64,000 bases of DNA, from contig JADKDD010000001.1 of assembly GCA_016718525.1 (NCBI GenBank), forward strand, positions 124,001 to 188,000, read 5' to 3'. Positions 44,476 to 54,043 of the stretch are shown piece by piece (the stretch's first letter is position 1; each line of letters opens with the position of its first letter). The notes under the pieces were generated by a model. That model saw nothing but the letters and a program-made list of their open reading frames with translations. It ran no database searches and was not told the origin of the DNA. The stretch is from Rhodocyclaceae bacterium. Its GTDB lineage: Bacteria; Pseudomonadota; Gammaproteobacteria; Burkholderiales; Rhodocyclaceae. The translations under genes were made by a program, and so were the position numbers.

Positions 44476-46398
44476 TTAGTTGGCGACTTCAGCCACTATC
44501 GACTTTGGCCACGACTTTTCCAGCGCCGCGACAATGTGCCGGGCGATGCTGCAACTGTCGCCGTTGGCATGGTCATGCGCCAACAGCACCGGATCAAAGT
44601 TGCGGTGGTTGTTTTGATTGCCGGCCAGTTTGCGCTTCGATTGAATCGGAAACAACCGTCCTTCAAATACCGTGCCCCATATGGCGACATCTTTGAGATT
44701 AGTCGGTTTGACTTTGTACGGGTCTTGTTCCAGCACCGTGAAGTTGGCGATTTTGCCTGGGGCAATGCTGCCCAGATCGTTCTCGCGCTGCCACGAGTAA
44801 GCCGCTTCGATGGTGATCGCGCGCAGCGCATCATGAACGCCGATGCGTTGTTCTGCTCCGACCACATTGCCTTCGTTGGTCTGTCGGTTGACCGCCGACC
44901 AGGCGAGGAATAGCGGGTCGGTCGGCGCGATGGGAAGGTCGGAGTGGAACGAGAGCGGGATGCCGTGTTTGATCACTGAGGCATTTCTCACCATGAGGTT
45001 GGCTCGCTGTGGCCCCAAGCCGAACTTGGCGTATTTGTTGGCAAAGCCTATCGGGTAGTAAGGGTTGGCGCTCACGATGGCACCGAGACGCGCAATCCGC
45101 TCCACTTGCTCTTCAGTGGAATTCGGAAAATGCACGATCACTGTGCGGTGGTTGCTACGCGGGTTTTCACGCATGCGCCGTTCAAGCATGTCGAGCACCT
45201 TGTCCATCCCCAGATCGCCGGTGACATGGATGTGCAATTGATATCCGGCATCCCAGTACAGTTTGCCGCGCTCTTCCAGCATTTCCGGCGTCATCATCCA
45301 TTCCCCGTGATGACCATCCAGATATCCGTCTTTCATCTGCATCATTTGCGAAACGATGGCGCCATCGGCAAGCAATTTAATCTGCTTGGGGAACATTGAC
45401 ACTTTGCCGCCATCATTCCAATTGCCCATTGCGACTTTCTTTTCCGCTTCGGCCAGTGATTCCGCCAAGCTCAAGCCCGCATTGACTTGCGATCTGGCAT
45501 CCGGGAAGAATGTGCTGTAGAAAGGCACGTCGGGTCCACCTAGAACTTTTTGATAAAGCTCCCACAGTCCCGGTACCAGCAACACTCCAGGTTCGTTCAG
45601 CGCGGTGACCCCTTTCTGGTGGTAATACGCCACTAACTGTTTTAGCCCGGCGACCATGCGCTGCGGTGATGCCATAGGTTTCATCAAGGCCGGAAACAGT
45701 AACTCGCTGGCGCCGTTTTCCCACCAATGACCATGTTCCCAGTTGTACTGCTGACTTGCCAGTCCGTGGCCGTCCATCGCAGCACGGTCAAGCTTGAGCG
45801 CCTCGATTGCCGCAGTGTTGAGAAAAAATTCGTGACAGGAGCGATGCCAGACGATGATCGGCCGCGTGGTGCTGATTTTGTCCAGGGCGGCACGTGTTAG
45901 CTCACCATGCCAAAGCTGATGATAGCCCCACGAATACAACCATTCCTTTGAGTCGCCGAGTGCGGCATTTGCGGCGCTCAAACGTTGCTGATATTCCTTC
46001 GGCGTATTTGCCGCTTTGAATGTCTTGCCGGGCAATTCCCAATCCTCATTGGCGATCACCTCGGTAATCAGGGTCAGCGCACCCAACAGCGGATGCATAT
46101 GCTGTTCGATGAATCCGGGCATCACGATCTTTTCTTTGAACGTCTCGTCGACTTTGTATGGCCTATCACCCAGTGCAGCTTTGACACTTGACAGAGATCC
46201 CACGGAGACAACGCGCTTGCCGTTGACCGCGACGGCATGCGCTTCAGGGTTGTTGCGTTCCATGGTGACAATTTTCCTGGCGATGAAAACGGTGGTCACG
46301 TTTTCGGCCTCGGCGGCGAGTGAAGGAAGTGCCGAAATTGTCGTACCGAAAATGGCGGCCAGAATGCGCGCTATCAAAGGGATATTTCGATTGACCAT
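44476..46398 (-). CDS. Exported amidohydrolase (YtcJ/Amidohydro_3 type)
   Basis: 640 residues with an N-terminal signal-like segment (cut near SLA-AEA). Metal-dependent TIM-barrel hydrolase: GFIEQHMHPLLGA carries the first His-x-His pair, the later strand HIHVTGDLGMDKVL a His, and SFHSDLPIAPTDPL the catalytic Asp region. The C-terminal beta domain (GSIAPGKIANFTVLEQDPY) is normal for the family. Substrates of such proteins are mostly unknown. AAAGGA upstream supports the start. Monocistronic, about 100 bases downstream of no same-strand gene. Confidence 0.88.
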   Translation of the reverse strand: MVNRNIPLIARILAAIFGTTISALPSLAAEAENVTTVFIARKIVTMERNNPEAHAVAVNGKRVVSVGSLSSVKAALGDRPYKVDETFKEKIVMPGFIEQHMHPLLGALTLITEVIANEDWELPGKTFKAANTPKEYQQRLSAANAALGDSKEWLYSWGYHQLWHGELTRAALDKISTTRPIIVWHRSCHEFFLNTAAIEALKLDRAAMDGHGLASQQYNWEHGHWWENGASELLFPALMKPMASPQRMVAGLKQLVAYYHQKGVTALNEPGVLLVPGLWELYQKVLGGPDVPFYSTFFPDARSQVNAGLSLAESLAEAEKKVAMGNWNDGGKVSMFPKQIKLLADGAIVSQMMQMKDGYLDGHHGEWMMTPEMLEERGKLYWDAGYQLHIHVTGDLGMDKVLDMLERRMRENPRSNHRTVIVHFPNSTEEQVERIARLGAIVSANPYYPIGFANKYAKFGLGPQRANLMVRNASVIKHGIPLSFHSDLPIAPTDPLFLAWSAVNRQTNEGNVVGAEQRIGVHDALRAITIEAAYSWQRENDLGSIAPGKIANFTVLEQDPYKVKPTNLKDVAIWGTVFEGRLFPIQSKRKLAGNQNNHRNFDPVLLAHDHANGDSCSIARHIVAALEKSWPKSIVAEVAN

Positions 46399-46656
46399 TC
46401 TGTAATCCTTTGCGGGCTCTATTGACGGTGTACTATCACCCGCTACGGTGCACAGATGTCACCGCGCGAAGCGGAATCCAAGACATGCAGTGCTTGTTCT
46501 TTGCGCGACCGTCTTGCCGCTGATAGTTTTTGCTACTTCATTTCTCTCACCAACACCAAAGGTCAGTATAACTATTTGAGAGCAAATGCAGCCGTTCGAA
46601 TAAACCGCTGTTGTGTTGGTGTCAGTTCGGCAGCTAATTGAAAGCGCGCAGCTTCG

Positions 46657-47577
46657 TCACAAAACACCAAGCCACAACGGAATCGTCAGCATTGCCAACA
46701 GGGTGCAGGCCGATATTTGCCATGCCACTGCCGCGCCATCGCCGCCCATACGCTGAGCGAGAATGAATGCCGAACTGGCAGTGGGCAGGGCGGCAAAGAT
46801 CAACACGATATCCGCATGCAGTGGCGGCAAGCCGAATTCCCTGGCCAGACCCCATGCTACGAGTGGCATCGCCACGAGCTTGACTGCGAGCAGGTAAATG
46901 CTGGCAGCGGTTTTGCCACGCAAAGCGCGCTCATGGCCGACACCGTCAATCGCGGTTTGGCTAAAGCGCAGGCCGGCACCAACCGCCAGCAGACCCAACG
47001 CAACCGCACCATCACTGAGGCGACTCAATAACTTTAGGGCTGGCTCGGGCAATTCCACACCTGCCAGATTGGCGGCCAGTCCTGCCATGGTGCCAATAAT
47101 CAGGGGATTTCGGGCTAATTCGCGCCAGACATTTTGCGCACCGTGATTGGCAAGCACCCACACCGCCGTCATGTTGGCGGGCGGCACCATGACACCGACG
47201 ACGATGGCCATTGTCGCGACGCCCTCGGCACTGTGAAGGCTTCCGGCAATAGCCAGACCGATATAGGAATTGAAGCGAAAAGCGCACTGGTGCAACGAAG
47301 AAAATCGGCGCGGCGTAATTTCGAACAGGCGCAGGCCGTATCCCAACACAATCCCTGCCAACAAGGCTCCAGCGGCGGTGGCAATCAGCGGGCCGGCAGC
47401 CATCCAGTTGATATGTGTGCGCACCAAGCCGTTGAAAAGCAGCGCCGGAAACAGCACGAAGTAAACCAGCTTTTCCACGCCACCCCAAAAATGGTCGCCC
47501 AAATGCAGGCTTGGGCGTAACGCCGCGCCCAGCAGAATCAGTGCAAAATCAGGAATGAGGGCGAGCGCAGCATTCAT
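46657..47577 (-). CDS. AEC-family transporter
   Basis: 306 residues, about ten membrane helices (2 x 5), of the auxin-efflux-carrier/AEC family, cytoplasmic-membrane transporters of small organic acids or similar anions. PDFALILLGAALR at the start, FRFNSYIGLAIAG in helix 4 and ALPTASSAFILAQRMGGD in the second half are typical. ATG 47577 is preferred to the TTG at 47595. It stands alone. Substrate unknown. Confidence 0.85.
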   Translation of the reverse strand: MNAALALIPDFALILLGAALRPSLHLGDHFWGGVEKLVYFVLFPALLFNGLVRTHINWMAAGPLIATAAGALLAGIVLGYGLRLFEITPRRFSSLHQCAFRFNSYIGLAIAGSLHSAEGVATMAIVVGVMVPPANMTAVWVLANHGAQNVWRELARNPLIIGTMAGLAANLAGVELPEPALKLLSRLSDGAVALGLLAVGAGLRFSQTAIDGVGHERALRGKTAASIYLLAVKLVAMPLVAWGLAREFGLPPLHADIVLIFAALPTASSAFILAQRMGGDGAAVAWQISACTLLAMLTIPLWLGVL

Positions 47578-48036
47578 GAAAGGACGGCCTGCCAACGGTC
47601 ACTTGCTTCTCTCAATTTTTCAACCTGCGATAAAGGGATCGATAAGCGCACTTTGCGCCAGCTACGATTTAAATCCCGATACTAGTCATTGACGTTTTGG
47701 GATGTTTACGCAACCAAGACTAACAGTAAATGCTGCGACATATCGGTCAGATTGATAAACCGTGGTCCCTCTATCGTTAGGGTGTCGGCCTGAGCACTAA
47801 CAAAAAAAGCCCGGAACGAAGGAGTCGGCTCCGGGTCGGTGGAGGGGCGTTCCGCTGAGGAGTGTAGTGCGGGCGCCAAATTCAATGATCGGGCTCCGTG
47901 CAGGCAGTTTCAGTTCGATAGCGTACAGAGTTGGCCCATGCGAGAGGCAATCCGCCGCCGCAGGCATCGAATAACAGTTCGCAGGCCAAACTGTGATCAT
48001 GGCACCTGCGCAACAATCGTGCCCAGGGTCCTGTAC
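47578..48036. other. Intergenic region with leftward terminator; possible small RNA or long 3' UTR
   Basis: No credible gene. A strong leftward terminator lies at 47802-47836, 200 bases beyond the DUF2177 stop. Within those 200 bases, ACAGTT/AACTGT (near 47973-47993) forms a hairpin on either strand. The remaining part (47578-47800) shows nothing recognisable. Confidence 0.5.
47802..47836 (-). terminator. Rho-independent terminator (leftward)
   Basis: On the minus strand CCCGGA (47830-47835 region) pairs with TCCGGG (47810-47815) and is followed by CTTTTTTTG. It ends the PNPOx-TspO-DUF2177 transcript or a separate small RNA. Confidence 0.8.
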
Positions 48037-48435
48037 TCAGAGGCCGACTTTACGTGCGATGAAATAGCTTGCCGTTGATACCGAAGCCGCAAGCACTGCG
48101 CCCCAGACCAAATCGACCACCGTCACCATCAGCGGCCAATCCTTGAGCGTTGCAAGGTTGGTCAGGTCATAAGTGGCGTAAGTGATGAGTCCGAAGAGGG
48201 CGCCGAACAAAAGCGCGTGGGTCCAGGAGTTCTTTTCAAGTGCCGGGGCAATCACAAAAAGCACCAGGCCAACCACAAACAATAGATAGAAAACAATCGC
48301 GGCTGCCCAGTTGATATCACTTTTCATCAGGAAACCAATTTGATCGCGATAGAAATTCTTCGCCACCAGCCCCAGCCAGAGCATATCTATGGCAAAGAAA
48401 ACCGGAAGTGCGATGGCATAAAGCTTGAGGAACAT
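48037..48435 (-). CDS. DUF2177 family membrane protein
   Basis: 132 residues, four membrane helices. FAIDMLWLGLVAKNFYRDQIG and TYATYDLTNLATLKDWPL are the DUF2177 hallmarks. Function unknown; members often sit beside photolyase, TspO or sigma-factor genes. It starts 17 bases after the TspO stop, so it belongs to the same operon; the longer frame to 48540 overlaps tspO and is rejected. Confidence 0.88.
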   Translation of the reverse strand: MFLKLYAIALPVFFAIDMLWLGLVAKNFYRDQIGFLMKSDINWAAAIVFYLLFVVGLVLFVIAPALEKNSWTHALLFGALFGLITYATYDLTNLATLKDWPLMVTVVDLVWGAVLAASVSTASYFIARKVGL

Positions 48436-48452
48436 AAACGACGCTGACAGCT

Positions 48453-48857
48453 TCAGGCGTTGAGATAGGTAATGGTTATTTGCAATCCTGTCGCATAGGT
48501 GCCCCACAGCAGGTAAGGGATGTTGGCGTAGACCACCCATCGCAAGTCAGGCGATGCTTGCCAAACCGCCACAAGCGCCCAAACCAGAGTGCCGACCACC
48601 AGCAAAATATCCGCAGTTGCCAGCAGGTTGTTTTTGAGTCCGAATTGTATCGGCGTAAAAGCCAGATTGAACATGAGATTAAGCGCAAACGGTAGCGCGA
48701 CCATCCACGGAAGTTTGCCGGTAAAGGCCTTGTAAAACACAGTGCCATAGCTCACCGCAATGATGGCGTACAGCACCGTCCACACCGGCCCGAAAAGCCA
48801 GCTTGGTGGTGCCCAGGTCGGTTTGATCAGCTGCGAATACCAGGTCGTTGTGTCCAT
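48453..48857 (-). CDS. tspO: TspO/MBR family tryptophan-rich sensory protein
   Basis: 134 residues, five membrane helices. Trp-rich motifs WYSQLIKPTWAPPSWLFGPVWT and FNLAFTPIQFGLKN (here FNLAF in helix 3) are typical; TspO proteins bind or degrade tetrapyrroles and respond to oxidative stress or light. ATG 48857 is chosen over the frame start at 48896 because the family begins here. It is flanked in the same operon by a PNPOx-like flavin protein and DUF2177. Confidence 0.9.
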   Translation of the reverse strand: MDTTTWYSQLIKPTWAPPSWLFGPVWTVLYAIIAVSYGTVFYKAFTGKLPWMVALPFALNLMFNLAFTPIQFGLKNNLLATADILLVVGTLVWALVAVWQASPDLRWVVYANIPYLLWGTYATGLQITITYLNA

Positions 48858-48963
48858 CGGATTCAAGTTGTTTTCGTTCAGAAGAGAAGGTTGCAAATTC
48901 CGGATGCACAGAGACTAGTTGAAATCGCATCAGTGCGATCCCGTGCCGCCTGCATAACGCAGA

Positions 48964-49452
48964 TCACAAATGGATTTTGGCGTGCTGAGCGTCGTCGGTT
49001 TGCGGTGTTTCACCGGTGATGTATGCCTTTGCCGCATCGTAAACATATTTGAGTCCCTGCATGCCGGCGTTGTCCCAATATTCGCCCTCGTGCGCGGTAA
49101 ATTTCAGCAAGGCGATGTTGGGGTCGGATTTGCCGCCCGGAAACCATACCTTCCAGATTTCTTTCCATAATGTCTCAATCAACTGCCGGTCGCGCGATAC
49201 CATCACCTCGCCGCGCACCGTGACAAATTTTCTGGCGCTTTGAAACGTGAGCAAAGCCAATGGATTGACGCGTATTTCGTCGACCTTGAGCGAGTTGATA
49301 TCGGTCACGAGGTAGGCGACGATGCCATCTTCCAGGCTCGCAATCGCCATCGGCCGTGCGTGAAGGTGCGTGGCCGTATGCGTCACCAACATCCCCACCT
49401 CAAAATCGTTGACTACATCATGCAAATGACTCCTCGCGTCGTTCGTGTCCAT
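48964..49452 (-). CDS. Pyridoxamine-5'-phosphate-oxidase-like (general stress protein 26 type) flavin protein
   Basis: 162 residues, split-barrel fold binding FMN or F420-type cofactor. The segments HLHARPMAIASLED, VDEIRVNPLALLTFQ, FVTVRGEVMVSRD and the Trp-rich LWKEIWKVWFPGGKSDPNIAL are those of the general stress protein 26 family rather than of true PdxH. AAGGAG lies 9 bases before ATG 49452. It heads the operon with TspO and DUF2177, a set linked to light or redox stress in many proteobacteria. Confidence 0.85.
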   Translation of the reverse strand: MDTNDARSHLHDVVNDFEVGMLVTHTATHLHARPMAIASLEDGIVAYLVTDINSLKVDEIRVNPLALLTFQSARKFVTVRGEVMVSRDRQLIETLWKEIWKVWFPGGKSDPNIALLKFTAHEGEYWDNAGMQGLKYVYDAAKAYITGETPQTDDAQHAKIHL

Positions 49453-49853
49453 TGCTGGTAGCTCCTTAATCAACAAGAAAATCGGGAAATGTTTGAACCA
49501 GAGAACACCTTATTGATACGCCAGCACAGCATCCGTGCGCTGCCCAACACATCGTTGATCAAAGCTCGGAAACAGGACGCATTGGAAGATGTTGAAGCGC
49601 GAATCGTTACACTCGCCTGGATGAAATGCCTCTCGTCACTAAAAACGCGTCGAGCAGTGACCGTGGAAAGTTGATGTTCGGGGGAGATTACTTGACGGCG
49701 TGTAACCAGCACCAACTGGGGAGTTCAAAGTCAGGCGCTCTCAAAAGTGTGGAACGTGGGATCCGACGCGACGTCGGTTTTCAATGCTGACTCATGATGG
49801 ACAGCAGCGTATGCATTGATGCGATCAGCGCTATCGCTTTGGTTTGCAGCAAA
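49453..49853. other. Intergenic region with repeat copy 9
   Basis: It contains two short open frames on opposite strands (49489-49674 plus, 49470-49715 minus), neither with a ribosome-binding site or family-like sequence, and repeat copy 9. Nothing else recognised. Confidence 0.5.
49695..49722 (+). repeat. Dispersed CAGCACCAACTG repeat, copy 9
   Basis: GACGGCGT (ACGGCGT 49695-49701), spacer GTAAC, exact core at 49707-49718, then GGGA. Downstream of the thiolase gene. Confidence 0.8.
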
Positions 49854-51089
49854 TCAACCTCGAACGCCAACCACGAAACTACACACCGTTGCGCAACTGC
49901 CACCGATGTTGAGCGTGGCAAACGTCCGAGCACCATCAACTTGATAGGCGCCCGCTTGGTTGGTGACCTGGCGCGTGGCGTCGAGCAACATCCGCGCGCC
50001 GGTGGCACCGACCGGGTGACCAAGGCCGATCAGTCCGCCGCTGGGGTTGATTGGTAGCTTGCTGCCGAATTCGATCAGGCCACTCTCGACCGCCTGCCAA
50101 CTTTGCCCCGGTGGCGTGATGCCGAAGTGGTCGATGGCCATGTATTCGGTGGTGGTGAAACAATCATGGGTCTCGATGCCGTCAAGCTGCATCACGTCGT
50201 CGAGTCCGGCCCGAGCAAAGGCGTCGGTGATGGTTTGGCGCACATGCGGGAAGACGTAGTCGTTCCCAGCGCTGTGCGCCAGTTTGTCGCGTAAGCGCAG
50301 CGGTGCGTTGCGATGACCCCAGCCGAGAATGCGTGGCAACTGCTCCAGCCGGAGTCCACGGCGGGCGGCATAGTTGGCGGCAAATCGCGGCCCGGCCAGG
50401 ATGACTGCCGCTGCACCATCGGTGATCTGGCCGCAATCCTGGCGGCGCGTGCCGGGTTCAATCAGCGGATTGAGTACATCGTCATCACTGAATGCGGCGG
50501 GCTCGAAATTCCATTTACGGGTTTGCGCGTTGGGGTTGCGTTTGGCATTGCCGAAATTGATTTCGGCGATCCGGTTCAGATACTTGCGCTTCAAGCCATA
50601 GCGCCGCTCGTATTCCTGCGCCATCAGGCCGAATGCCGCCGGCCACATGAAGCGACAATCGATGTCTTCATGGCCCTGCCAGGCGGCCGCATTTTGGTTC
50701 ACCGAGCTTTGGTCGCCGGAAAGATTTTTGAGCTCTTCGACGCCGAGCACCAGCGCGCAATCGTAGCGTCCGGCTTCGATTTCTGCCATCGCGGCCAATG
50801 CGGCTAATGATGACGAGGCACAGGCACCCTCGTGGCGCATGGCCGGCACGCCCCAGAGTTCCGGCACCATTTGCGCTACCATCGAGCCCAGGTGCGCCTG
50901 ACCGCGCTGAAGCTCGGCGAAGGCATTGCCAACGTGGATAGTCTCTATGGCCTCCGGATCAAGCTGTGCATCACTCAGTGCGCCGAGTGTGGCCGCGCGC
51001 ACCATGTCGGAAATGTCTTCGCCGTTGCGCGACCAGACCTTGGCAAAGTCGCTTTGGTAACCGCCGAGTACGTAAGTAGCAGTGCTCAC
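49854..51089 (-). CDS. Thiolase (acetyl-CoA acetyltransferase/SCP-x-like)
   Basis: 411 residues. The nucleophilic Cys is in HEGACASSSLAALAAM; His in IETHDCFTTTEYMAIDHFG and in GLGHPVGATGARM; the last Cys in NIGGSCATV. This pattern fits the SCP-x/non-decarboxylating thiolase branch. It cleaves 3-ketoacyl-CoA or condenses acyl-CoAs in the cytosol. The start is GTG 51089, whose bases overlap the upstream stop (GTGA, 51086-51089), so translation is coupled to the carotenoid-oxygenase gene. The open frame to 51134 is inside that gene. Confidence 0.88.
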   Translation of the reverse strand: MSTATYVLGGYQSDFAKVWSRNGEDISDMVRAATLGALSDAQLDPEAIETIHVGNAFAELQRGQAHLGSMVAQMVPELWGVPAMRHEGACASSSLAALAAMAEIEAGRYDCALVLGVEELKNLSGDQSSVNQNAAAWQGHEDIDCRFMWPAAFGLMAQEYERRYGLKRKYLNRIAEINFGNAKRNPNAQTRKWNFEPAAFSDDDVLNPLIEPGTRRQDCGQITDGAAAVILAGPRFAANYAARRGLRLEQLPRILGWGHRNAPLRLRDKLAHSAGNDYVFPHVRQTITDAFARAGLDDVMQLDGIETHDCFTTTEYMAIDHFGITPPGQSWQAVESGLIEFGSKLPINPSGGLIGLGHPVGATGARMLLDATRQVTNQAGAYQVDGARTFATLNIGGSCATVCSFVVGVRG

Positions 51090-52555
51090 GTACTGGCGTT
51101 CCACCGGGCAACACGTTGCGCACTGACCCAACAACCGTGGAAGCCGGTCGGGATGTTGCGCGGAATTGAGATTTGTGCGACTGGTCCGGTGGACAAGTCA
51201 CGCGCATCAAAAATGTCCAAAGTCTCGCGCTTGGTCGCGGCATTGAACTGAAATGCAATGACGTAACCGTGGTCCTCGGACTGCGCGTTATCAGCGGCGG
51301 CGAACCACGGTTCGGAATACCAGCTGTGGTCAACATCATCGGTCCATGCCGAGAGCGATCTGCCGGTTTCCAGGTCATATTTACGGATGCCGTTCCATTG
51401 CAATGCCGAAGTCGCGTGTTGATCGGAAAGATAGCCGTATCGGGTGCGGCGGCCCATCAGCGCGGCATTGCAACTGGGAAATTCGACGTTGTGCTCAGCG
51501 TCCAGACACTGTTCTTTTACGGCACCGGTTTTCAGATTCATGGTCCAGCGCCACAGCCGCGCGGTCATCACCAATTCGGCAATGTTCTTCGCAGTGCGCT
51601 GTGCATCGATCGATCCATCGGCGTGTTGCGCCGGCATGTAACGGCAGCCGACCATGACGATATTGTCGCCGTCTTCCCAGGCGTTGATCGTGTGATACAA
51701 AAAGCAGGGCGTGAAGTCGAACCAGCGGATTTCGTCACTACGTCCGAACCGTGGAATGACACCAAGGCGGGTGGGTAACTCCGGATGAAAATCGATTTTG
51801 TGACGGCCGAGCTTCATCGCCTCGTGGTCATGAAACAACGGCAAGTCGTGCAGGATGGAATAGTGTTCGGTCACCGCCATATCGTGCGGCAAGCGCGGGC
51901 CGGGCAGGGTGATCGGGACATGATGTTTCAACTCACCATCGGCACCGACTACCCCATAGTGCATGTAGGGCGCTTGATTGCCGTAATCAAAAAACATCAT
52001 TTCGCCGGTGATTTCATCGACCTTGGCGTGTGCCGAAATCTTGCCGCCCGTGCTGGCAATCGCGCTTTGTTTGCCGAGTGTTTCCAGGTTTATCGGATCG
52101 ATCACATAAGCATCACCAGCCATGTACCACAGCGCTAAAACTTTACCGGCATGGCCGACCAGATCGGTGTTGGCGGCATCGCGCATCGGTTTGTCGGTAC
52201 GCCCCATCATGGTGTCGCGGATACCCCAGTGCGTGGCTACACCGGCGGCATCTTCCTCCTGCCACGCGTCAGTACGAACCCAGCGATTGCGCACCGTCAA
52301 GCGCCCATTGCGAAACTCGGCGGCGTGCACCATGCCGTCGCCATCGAAAGGGTGGTAACGGCCATTCGGAACAAACCGCGGGTTGGGTCCTGCACGCAAG
52401 TAAACGCCATTCAGATCGGCCGGAATGCTGCCTTTGAGCAGCGGCAGATCGGTGTATTCAGATTCGTCGGCGAGTGGCGCGAAAGGACCGCTCAGCATCG
52501 GCCCTTGGGCTTCACCAAAAGGTGCGAAATTTTCAATGGCAGTTGGTGCATTCAT
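51086..52555 (-). CDS. Carotenoid oxygenase family protein
   Basis: 489 residues, seven-bladed propeller non-haem iron dioxygenase that cleaves carotenoid or stilbene-type double bonds. The iron-binding His residues can be seen in ISAHAKVDEITGE, LPHDMAVTEHYSILHD, CFLYHTINAWEDGD and the C-terminal TGFHGCWV. AGGAG lies upstream of the ATG. It sits in an operon between an M20 peptidase (12 bases upstream) and a thiolase (overlapping). No carotenoid synthesis genes are nearby, so a plant- or lignin-derived substrate is as likely as an apocarotenoid. Confidence 0.9.
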   Translation of the reverse strand: MNAPTAIENFAPFGEAQGPMLSGPFAPLADESEYTDLPLLKGSIPADLNGVYLRAGPNPRFVPNGRYHPFDGDGMVHAAEFRNGRLTVRNRWVRTDAWQEEDAAGVATHWGIRDTMMGRTDKPMRDAANTDLVGHAGKVLALWYMAGDAYVIDPINLETLGKQSAIASTGGKISAHAKVDEITGEMMFFDYGNQAPYMHYGVVGADGELKHHVPITLPGPRLPHDMAVTEHYSILHDLPLFHDHEAMKLGRHKIDFHPELPTRLGVIPRFGRSDEIRWFDFTPCFLYHTINAWEDGDNIVMVGCRYMPAQHADGSIDAQRTAKNIAELVMTARLWRWTMNLKTGAVKEQCLDAEHNVEFPSCNAALMGRRTRYGYLSDQHATSALQWNGIRKYDLETGRSLSAWTDDVDHSWYSEPWFAAADNAQSEDHGYVIAFQFNAATKRETLDIFDARDLSTGPVAQISIPRNIPTGFHGCWVSAQRVARWNAST

Positions 52556-52567
52556 GGCAGGCTCCTG

Positions 52568-54043
52568 CTAGCTTGTGCTTATCCGAATCAGGTTGAGATA
52601 GAAGGAAATTATTTCGCCGTAGTTGGCAACACTTATCCTCTCATCGGTGGCGTGCGGGCGCTTGAGATCGTCGGGCCCAAAACGTGCCGGGCAAAAGTAA
52701 AACGTCGCACCGCTGACGCGTGTGTAGTGTTTGCTATCGGTGCCCGCCATCACCAAACCGGGAGTGATCAATGCGCTCGGCTCGACGCCGCGAATCGCTT
52801 CGCTGATCAAGGCGAAACCCGGGTTGGATTTGTCGGCGGTTGGCGTGGCTTCTGCCGGCGGATGCGAGCCACCTTCAGTAACCGTCACGTCCGGATTGGC
52901 AATGACCCGCCCGACGTGTGCCTTGACCGCGGCAATCGAATCGCCGGGCGCCAAACGGAAATTGACGATGGCAGTTGCTTCCGATGGCAGCACATTCTCC
53001 TTTACCCCACCTTTGATGATTGTCGGTGCGGTGGTGGTGCGGATGAGTGCGTTAGTACTTGGTGCTCCAGATAGTTGCTTGATGATTACCTGACCAAACA
53101 GCCAGGTGTTGGCCATTACCATGCGCGTGGCAAACGGCAGTGCCGGTGCGGCGCTGCGCATCGCATCACCACCCGGCCCGGCGAGTGATGCCGGCATCTG
53201 GTTGGCTTCGAGCTGTGCGATGGCGTGGCCAAGCTTGCCGACCGCCGTGTGGGGTGGTGGCATCGACGAATGTCCACCTGGTGCAACCGCCTTGAGTTGC
53301 AAGGTCATGAAGCCCTTCTCCGACAGGCCGATTTGCGCGATTGGGCGGCTGGCGCCCGGTACCACGCCTTCCAGAATGGCCTGGCCTTCGTCGAGTGAAA
53401 ATAACGCCCGCACTTTGCGTTCGCTGAGTAGGTCAGCGATGGCATGCGCACCCAAGGGGCCGCCAATTTCTTCATCGTGACCAAAGGCCAGCAAAACCGT
53501 ACGCTTCGGCTTGTAGCCTTCAGCAATCAGTCGCTCGACACCTTCCAATGTGGCCATCACTTGTTGTTTGTTATCGAGTGTACCGCGACCCCAGATAAAT
53601 CCATCGGCGATCTGGCCGGAAAACGGTGGGTGAGTCCATTTCTGTTCGGTACCCGGTTCGATTGGCACGACATCCTGGTGCCCGCTGAGCAGGATCGGCG
53701 GCAGTGATTTGTCACTACCCTCCCACGTATACAACAAGCTCGACTCGGCGACAATTTCACGCTTCAAATGCTTGTGCACCAGCGGAAAACTTTCCTCGAT
53801 CAGCTTATGCAGGTCCGGAAAGCGATTGCCGCCGGGTGGATTGGCAAAGCCGTATGAGATCGTCGGTATTTGAATCGCGGCCGAGAGTCGTTTTGCCGCC
53901 GCATCGAGATCCTTGATCGGCGGAAACTTCGCGCCATCGGCTGCGGGCAAGTCCGGCAGGCGTAGCGTGTTGGCAACCAGAATTGCCAGCACCACTAACA
54001 GGACGCCGCCAAGGAACTTCATTGCTTTGCCTAACCAAGCCAT
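52568..54043 (-). CDS. M20 family metallopeptidase (carboxypeptidase S-like), membrane-anchored
   Basis: 491 residues. One membrane helix (about residues 8-27, LGGVLLVVLAILVAN) is followed by the M20 domain: the first zinc ligands in LLSGHQDVVPIEPG, the bridging Asp in WGRGTLDNKQ, catalytic Glu-Glu in GHDEEIGGPLG, and the last His in DSKHYTRVSG. Layout and length match carboxypeptidase S/PM20D1-like enzymes, which hydrolyse peptides or N-acyl amino acids. AAGGA fixes ATG 54043. It is the first gene of the operon with the carotenoid oxygenase and thiolase. Confidence 0.9.
   Translation of the reverse strand: MAWLGKAMKFLGGVLLVVLAILVANTLRLPDLPAADGAKFPPIKDLDAAAKRLSAAIQIPTISYGFANPPGGNRFPDLHKLIEESFPLVHKHLKREIVAESSLLYTWEGSDKSLPPILLSGHQDVVPIEPGTEQKWTHPPFSGQIADGFIWGRGTLDNKQQVMATLEGVERLIAEGYKPKRTVLLAFGHDEEIGGPLGAHAIADLLSERKVRALFSLDEGQAILEGVVPGASRPIAQIGLSEKGFMTLQLKAVAPGGHSSMPPPHTAVGKLGHAIAQLEANQMPASLAGPGGDAMRSAAPALPFATRMVMANTWLFGQVIIKQLSGAPSTNALIRTTTAPTIIKGGVKENVLPSEATAIVNFRLAPGDSIAAVKAHVGRVIANPDVTVTEGGSHPPAEATPTADKSNPGFALISEAIRGVEPSALITPGLVMAGTDSKHYTRVSGATFYFCPARFGPDDLKRPHATDERISVANYGEIISFYLNLIRISTS

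Noticed and set aside
47930..47975. Similarity to the conserved 3' part of 6S RNA (CTGCGGCGGC on the minus strand)
   Set aside because: Ten matching GC-rich bases only; the central bubble and closing stem of 6S RNA are not seen.
47797..48000. 67-codon minus-strand frame
   Set aside because: It reads straight through the terminator and has no recognisable features.
49489..49674. 61-codon plus-strand frame
   Set aside because: No ribosome-binding site, no family pattern, and a competing frame on the other strand.
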